DNA of 64,000 nt, taken from NCBI GenBank assembly GCA_045132775.1, contig JBGUSX010000143.1, positions 1-64,000 of the forward strand, written 5' to 3'. Each line of letters starts with the position of its first letter. The first letter of the stretch is position 1. The notes below the pieces were generated by a model. The model saw only the letters and a program-made list of their open reading frames with translations, had not been told where the DNA came from and made no database searches. This document shows, piece by piece, positions 60,043 through 64,000 of this stretch. Source of the DNA: SVTX01 sp045132775. Lineage in GTDB: Bacteria > Bacillota > Clostridia > Oscillospirales > CAG-272. Both the position numbers and the translations under genes were made by a program.

Positions 60043-60957
60043 ATGAACGCAATCGAAATCAAAAATCTTTCCAAAAGCTTTCGTTCGATGTACGCGGTAG
60101 ATCATCTCAATATGACCGTGCCCCAGGGCGCGATCTACGGATTTATCGGCGAAAACGGAAGCGGAAAATCTACAACAATGAAGCTTATCTGCGGTCATCT
60201 TGTCCCAAATAGCGGAGAGATCAAGCTGTTTGGCAGAGATTACACAGACCCGGGTGTCCGCGTAAGAGTCGGCGCACTTATCGAAAATGCAGGATGCTTC
60301 CCCGGCTCCAGCGTCTATCAGAATCTTATGATGCAATGTATAAACCTCGGTATTGAAAACCCAGACGACGAGATCCGCCGCGTGCTTGAGATCGTACGTA
60401 TGGAGGACAACGCAAACATAAAATTCAAGAGCTGTTCTCTCGGTATGAAACAGCGTATCGGAATTGCTATGGCACTTTTAGGTGACCCCACGCTCCTTAT
60501 TCTTGACGAGCCGATCAACGGTCTCGACACCGACGGAATGAGAATAATGAGAGAAATACTCGTTGATATCACAAAGAAATACGGCTGTACAGTTCTCATC
60601 TCCTCCCATATACTCGGCGAGCTTGAAAAGATCGCCACTCACTACGGTATCATCCGTCAGGGCAAAATGATCATGGAGCTCTCTGCTGAAGAAATGGACA
60701 ACAGAGCCCAGGTATTCGTATCTCTCAAAACGAAGGATATGGAAGGTGCAAGATCACTTCTTGAGAAGGAATACGCAACCGTAAAAGAGGAAGACGAGTA
60801 CATCCGCGTCTATGACGTAGACGACACCAAATCTATCGTGGAATATCTCATGGAGAACGGCCACGTGGTAAGTGAGATCAAGAAGAACAAGATCGGTCTC
60901 GAAGAATATTACGTGGAGCTTATGAGCGCACAGGATACAGAAAAGGAGGTAAAGTAA
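60043..60957 (+). CDS. ABC transporter ATP-binding protein, module 1
   Basis: The 304-residue ATPase has Walker A GENGSGKST (36-44), signature SLGMKQR and Walker B LLILDEP, with the D-loop NGLD and the switch His in SSHILGE. A C-terminal extension follows (YIRVYDVDDTKSIVEYL), like the BcrA family of peptide and antibiotic exporters. It is a paralogue of the ATPase at 61902 and is coupled to the permease that starts one base after its stop. Confidence 0.92.
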   Translation: MNAIEIKNLSKSFRSMYAVDHLNMTVPQGAIYGFIGENGSGKSTTMKLICGHLVPNSGEIKLFGRDYTDPGVRVRVGALIENAGCFPGSSVYQNLMMQCINLGIENPDDEIRRVLEIVRMEDNANIKFKSCSLGMKQRIGIAMALLGDPTLLILDEPINGLDTDGMRIMREILVDITKKYGCTVLISSHILGELEKIATHYGIIRQGKMIMELSAEEMDNRAQVFVSLKTKDMEGARSLLEKEYATVKEEDEYIRVYDVDDTKSIVEYLMENGHVVSEIKKNKIGLEEYYVELMSAQDTEKEVK

Positions 60958-60958
60958 T

Positions 60959-61795
60959 ATGGCACACGAGATAACCTTTGAATCACCGAGCTTTCAGAAA
61001 AGAATAAAAGGAATGCTCGGAGTAGACTTTTATCGCCTCTTCCACACTCCCCTCTTTTACATATTCCTTGCGATCGCGGCAATAATTCCCGCAATGGTAT
61101 CCGCAATGACAATGATGCCCGATCAAAGCGGCAACACCATGGAGCCACTCTATTCAAACGTATGGCAGATCATAGCTGCTGAAGAATCCCTATACGTAAT
61201 TCGCACAATCGCCGACTATGCAAATATGAACATGGTATTCATTTTTGGCGGTATAATGGTGTCGATATTCATCGGACACGACTATAAGTCCGGCTACGTA
61301 AAGCAGCTCTTCACCACCCACGCAAAAAAGCAGGACTATATGATCTCCAAGAGCATCGTGTGTGCCTTTGCAATGGCATGCATGTGTCTGACTTATCTTA
61401 TAGGCGGAACAGTCGCCGGAATACTCGTTGGCTATGATACTACAGTAAACATTGGCTCCTTGATCATTGCAATTCTCGGCAAAATGATAATGTCACTCGG
61501 TTGGGCAAGCCTTTATACCTTCCTCAATATTATCTTCAGAAAATACTTTGGAATATCCATCGCATCGTCCTTCTTCTTTGGCACGGGAATTCTTATCATA
61601 GGTGTTGCTGCAATAGTTGAAAATCTCGCAATTCCCACCGAATTCCTCAACATCTTCCTCTACGGAGCGTCGGTCAACGCGTGCCTTGCAAGTGATATCA
61701 CAGCGCTCATCACCTGTGTCTCGGTTTCTCTCTCCTGGGCAGTGATCTACAATGTAGCGGGAACCCACATCCTCAACAAGTGCGACGTATATTAA
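60959..61795 (+). CDS. ABC-2-type permease, module 1
   Basis: The 278-residue membrane protein shows six hydrophobic helices, the first after FQKRIKGMLGVDFYRL and the last before HILNKC. The extracellular loop after helix one (MMPDQSGNTMEP) is short. It has a paralogue at 62804 with shared SGYxKxLF and HDYKSGY/EDFRSGY motifs. GGAGG lies 11-15 bases before the ATG. Probable exporter of lipids, peptides or antibiotics with the ATPase upstream. Confidence 0.85.
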   Translation: MAHEITFESPSFQKRIKGMLGVDFYRLFHTPLFYIFLAIAAIIPAMVSAMTMMPDQSGNTMEPLYSNVWQIIAAEESLYVIRTIADYANMNMVFIFGGIMVSIFIGHDYKSGYVKQLFTTHAKKQDYMISKSIVCAFAMACMCLTYLIGGTVAGILVGYDTTVNIGSLIIAILGKMIMSLGWASLYTFLNIIFRKYFGISIASSFFFGTGILIIGVAAIVENLAIPTEFLNIFLYGASVNACLASDITALITCVSVSLSWAVIYNVAGTHILNKCDVY

Positions 61796-61854
61796 AAGAG
61801 GTCAGGCGCGAAATGAAATTATCTGTTATTATGAATTTGGGCTATTCGAGTCCT

Positions 61855-61877
61855 CTCTTTGCGATCGACGCAAAGAG
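61855..61877. repeat. Intercistronic hairpin between the two ABC modules
   Basis: CTCTTTGCG-ATCGA-CGCAAAGAG (61855-61863 and 61869-61877) has 9-bp arms. No T-run follows. It may stabilise the 3' end of module 1 or set relative expression of the two modules. Confidence 0.65.
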
Positions 61878-61901
61878 CTGAAAGAAATAGGAGAATAAAT
61901 T

Positions 61902-62801
61902 ATGAATGCAGTTGAAATAAAAAACTTATCAAAGAATTTCGGTGCCAAGCAGGCGGTTTGCGGTCTTGAAATGACTGTACCTATGGGCTCGATCTACGGC
62001 TTTATCGGTGAAAACGGCTCGGGCAAATCGACCACTGAAAAAATGATCTGCGGTCTTATCCCAACAAGCGGCGGCTCAATAAAGCTCTACGGAAAGGACT
62101 ATACCGATGCTGATGTCCGTGCAAAGATCGGAGTGCTCATAGAGTCTCCCGGATGCTTCCCGGGACTCACAGTTTTCGATAATATGATGCTCCAGGCGGC
62201 AAACCTCTCGATAAAGAACGCCGAAGAAGAGGTCATAAAGACCCTGAAGCTTGTAAGAATGGAAGGCGCGGCAGGCAATAAATATAAAAATTGCTCGCTC
62301 GGCATGAAGCAACGAGTCGGCATAGCAATGGCACTTCTCGGAGACCCTACCCTCCTCGTCCTCGACGAGCCCCTCAACGGACTCGACGCAGACGGAATGA
62401 GAATAATGCGTGAGGTCTTTACCGACATCGTAAAAGACGGTAAACGCAGTATCATCGTTTCCTCTCACCTTCTCGGCGAGCTCCAGAAGGTAGCAACTCA
62501 CTACGGAATTATCCGTCACGGAAAGATGATCGTGGAAATGACTGCAGAAGAGCTTGACGCAAGCTGCAGAACCTACGTGGCTCTCCGTACCGACGAAATG
62601 AACAGGACAAAAATGCTCCTCGGATGCAAATACTCACGCGTCGAGGAGGACGAAGCGGAATACATCCGCGTTTACGACATAACAACTCCCGAGGAGATAG
62701 TAACGTATCTCTACGAGAACGGAATATGCGTAACAGAGATCAAAACGGACAAGATCGGTCTCGAAGAATACTATATCGATCTTATGAAAGGAGGCAGATA
62801 A
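61902..62801 (+). CDS. ABC transporter ATP-binding protein, module 2
   Basis: The 299-residue ATPase is a close relative of the module 1 ATPase: Walker A GENGSGKST, signature SLGMKQR, Walker B LLVLDEP, NGLD, and SSHLLGE. The C-terminal half has EYIRVYDITTPEEIVTYL, matching the module 1 extension. It lies 106 nt after module 1 with a hairpin in the gap and its own AGGAG site. The next gene is its permease, two bases after its stop. A tandem gene duplication is the simplest explanation. Confidence 0.92.
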   Translation: MNAVEIKNLSKNFGAKQAVCGLEMTVPMGSIYGFIGENGSGKSTTEKMICGLIPTSGGSIKLYGKDYTDADVRAKIGVLIESPGCFPGLTVFDNMMLQAANLSIKNAEEEVIKTLKLVRMEGAAGNKYKNCSLGMKQRVGIAMALLGDPTLLVLDEPLNGLDADGMRIMREVFTDIVKDGKRSIIVSSHLLGELQKVATHYGIIRHGKMIVEMTAEELDASCRTYVALRTDEMNRTKMLLGCKYSRVEEDEAEYIRVYDITTPEEIVTYLYENGICVTEIKTDKIGLEEYYIDLMKGGR

Positions 62802-62803
62802 GA

Positions 62804-63667
62804 ATGGATAACGCAGTAAGATTTGAAAAAACACATATTTCGCAAAGAATAAAAAGTATGCTTAAAGTCGATCTTCGCAGGATGATCAAATCAAGGCTTT
62901 TCTATATTCTAATAGCCTGCTCCCTTCTCATTCCGATAGTAATGACCGTAATGCTCTGTATGATGGACGGACAGGTCTCAGTTGACCCCCAAACAGGCAA
63001 AGAGACGGTTATGGAAGGACCCGAGAGCGTCTGGCAGTCGATAGGCACACTTCCAACAACAAGCGTGCCCGAGGTCGATATGAGCAACCCCGACGCAATG
63101 GGCGGCATGGCGGCAATGGGCGCAGGAATGGACGTCATGGCAATGTGCAACATAAATATGATGTTTATGGGCGTTGCAGTTTTTATCTGCCTCTTCATTT
63201 CCGAGGATTTTAGAAGCGGATACGCAAAAAATCTCTTCACAGTACGCGCAAGGAAAGGCGACTATGTTATCTCTAAAACCCTCTCGGGCTTCGTTTGCGG
63301 TGCAATAATGCTGATTATGTATTTTATTGGCGCACTGCTTGCAGGAGCGATCTCGGGCTTGCCATTCGATATGGTGGGCGATATGACAGTCGCAAGCGTT
63401 GTAATGTGCATGATCGCAAAGATCTTCCTTATGCTCGTTTTCGTTCCGATCTTCGTTTGCATCAGTGTAGCGGCAAAACAGAAGGCATGGCTTGCACTCT
63501 GCGGATCGCTTGGCGCGGGAATGCTGCTCTTTATGATGGTTGGAATGATCACACCCCTCAATTCAACCTTGATCCACGTTATTCTCACGCTTGCAGGCGG
63601 TGCAATGTTCTCTTTCGGACTGGGTGCCATCAGTAAACATATTCTCAAAAAAACAGGCTTAGTATAA
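62804..63667 (+). CDS. ABC-2-type permease, module 2, with Met-rich loop
   Basis: The ATG at 62804 follows GGAGG; an in-frame start at 62624 would overlap the ATPase gene deeply. The 287-residue protein starts FEKTHISQRIKSMLKVDLRR, like module 1, and has six helices. After helix one, an extracytoplasmic loop rich in Met, Asp and Pro (about residues 45-115; GGMAAMGAGMDVMAMC) is much longer than in module 1. The EDFRSGYAKNLF block is shared. It closes the transcript before a strong terminator. Confidence 0.85.
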   Translation: MDNAVRFEKTHISQRIKSMLKVDLRRMIKSRLFYILIACSLLIPIVMTVMLCMMDGQVSVDPQTGKETVMEGPESVWQSIGTLPTTSVPEVDMSNPDAMGGMAAMGAGMDVMAMCNINMMFMGVAVFICLFISEDFRSGYAKNLFTVRARKGDYVISKTLSGFVCGAIMLIMYFIGALLAGAISGLPFDMVGDMTVASVVMCMIAKIFLMLVFVPIFVCISVAAKQKAWLALCGSLGAGMLLFMMVGMITPLNSTLIHVILTLAGGAMFSFGLGAISKHILKKTGLV

Positions 63668-63672
63668 AACTC

Positions 63673-63700
63673 AAGGCAACGCATAAGCGTTGCCTTTTTC
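63673..63700 (+). terminator. Rho-independent terminator after the ABC cluster
   Basis: AAGGCAACGC-ATAA-GCGTTGCCTT is followed by TTTTC. Confidence 0.9.
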
Positions 63701-63763
63701 AATAAAATAAGAGGAATTTTAAAAAAAATCAAAAATACAAACAAAACTTTAACAATTACGTGA

Positions 63764-63858
63764 TATAATATGCAATGTGAAGCTGAACTGAGCACAACAC
63801 CAATTTATTGCAATAGCTGCTCGCAAGCGAGCAGTCCGAGTCATATTTATGATATAAT
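63764..63858 (+). promoter_or_regulatory. Two TATAAT -10 candidates before the response regulator
   Basis: TGATATAATAT occurs twice, with TATAAT at 63764-63769 and 63853-63858. Neither has a strong -35. The two may be tandem promoters; the second is close to the coding start at 63900. Confidence 0.4.
63817..63834. promoter_or_regulatory. Palindrome at the response regulator promoter
   Basis: CTGCTCGC-AA-GCGAGCAG is a perfect 8-bp-arm palindrome that covers the -35 region of a candidate promoter whose -10 is TATAAT at 63853-63858. It could be an operator for an autoregulated response regulator. Confidence 0.5.
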
Positions 63859-63899
63859 ATACCCGTAAAAGCCAAAATCCGCCCATGGAGGATGAAAAC

Positions 63900-64000
63900 A
63901 TGTTTAAGATCTTGATCGTAGAGGATGACAGAGACCTCAACCGCAGTGTCTGCTCTTTCCTTAATAATTCGGGATACGAGGCAGTAGGTTGCCTCGATGC
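63900..64000 (+). CDS. Response regulator, receiver domain (cut by window end)
   Basis: GGAGG lies eight bases before the ATG at 63900. The 33 visible residues read FKILIVEDDRDLN, the acidic pair Glu-Asp-Asp of a receiver domain, then SVCSFLNNSGYEAVGCLDA. The rest, including the phosphorylated Asp and any output domain, is outside the window. Its position next to the ABC modules is typical of envelope-stress BceR/VraR-type systems, but here it follows the modules after a terminator. Confidence 0.8.
   Translation, partial: MFKILIVEDDRDLNRSVCSFLNNSGYEAVGCLD

Noticed and set aside
1..64000. tRNA, rRNA, riboswitch or phage genes
   Set aside because: No cloverleaf, rRNA stretch, known riboswitch core, integrase or phage structural motif was recognised in the intergenic gaps by reading; a tRNAscan-SE and Rfam run would be decisive.

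Overview
The window looks like chromosome of a low-to-mid-GC, Gram-positive, spore-forming member of the Clostridia, probably an uncultivated gut lineage. The evidence is a WhiA homologue, both dipicolinate synthase subunits, Firmicutes-type GGAGG ribosome binding sites, consensus TTGACA-17-TATAAT promoters, the non-mevalonate isoprenoid pathway, and host or plant glycan genes (sialidase fold, NAL-type lyase, GH36 fold, rhamnose). I see no rRNA, tRNA, CRISPR array, insertion sequence or prophage. Genes are packed tightly on both strands and no gap without a gene exceeds 300 bases.

Layout. 0.2-7.6 kb (+): a small membrane protein, rlmB, a very large acidic membrane protein that reads as a degenerate P-type ATPase, the radical SAM pair TIGR03960/TIGR03936, and an unknown alpha/beta protein. 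7.6-14.8 kb (-): a cytidylate-kinase-like protein, a DUF4430-type lipoprotein, a five-helix membrane protein, a class A PBP, a metallophosphoesterase and a ComEC homologue with a decayed nuclease domain. 14.9-21.1 kb: an acyl carrier protein (+), ispE (-), htpG with an unknown partner, a TSCPD protein and a phosphosugar mutase (+). 21.1-28.0 kb (-): the HAD-murB-whiA-dnaE operon, preceded by a frameshifted small membrane protein gene. 28.2-36.5 kb (+): an oxidoreductase, coaE, a lytic transglycosylase, an M18 aminopeptidase, prfA, Sua5/TsaC, a topoisomerase IV A subunit and a 38-residue membrane peptide. 36.6-41.5 kb (-): a small EF-hand-like membrane protein, YwlG, YqhQ, prs and rhaB. 41.7-43.2 kb (+): dipicolinate synthase A and B. 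43.2-45.2 kb (-): hslO, a methyltransferase and a TrpR-like repressor. 45.4-50.3 kb (+): an XRE/TPR regulator, tsaE, tsaB, rpiB, ispD, ispF and rpe. 50.3-54.9 kb: an NAL-like lyase, a GH36-like protein and an Asp-box protein (-), divergent from an AraC regulator (+). 55.0-57.2 kb (-): an SDR, a 2H phosphoesterase and an asparaginase. 57.4-58.6 kb (+): rhaA. 58.8-63.7 kb (+): two paralogous small membrane proteins, a Lys/Ala-rich membrane protein and two tandem ATPase+permease ABC modules. 63.9 kb: the start of a response regulator, cut by the window edge.

Pathways that recur: t6A tRNA modification (TsaB, TsaC/Sua5, TsaE), MEP isoprenoid synthesis (IspD, IspE, IspF), pentose phosphate and PRPP (RpiB, Rpe, Prs), L-rhamnose catabolism (RhaA and RhaB, 16 kb apart and possibly sharing an operator), and spore core formation (DpaA/DpaB).

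The points most worth following are the pseudo-P-type ATPase with a roughly 330-residue acidic tail, the ComEC with a decayed metallo-beta-lactamase site, the duplicated ABC cluster next to a response regulator, and a three-enzyme glycan locus in which two of the three proteins lack hallmark catalytic residues of their families. All assignments come from reading motifs, not from database searches.
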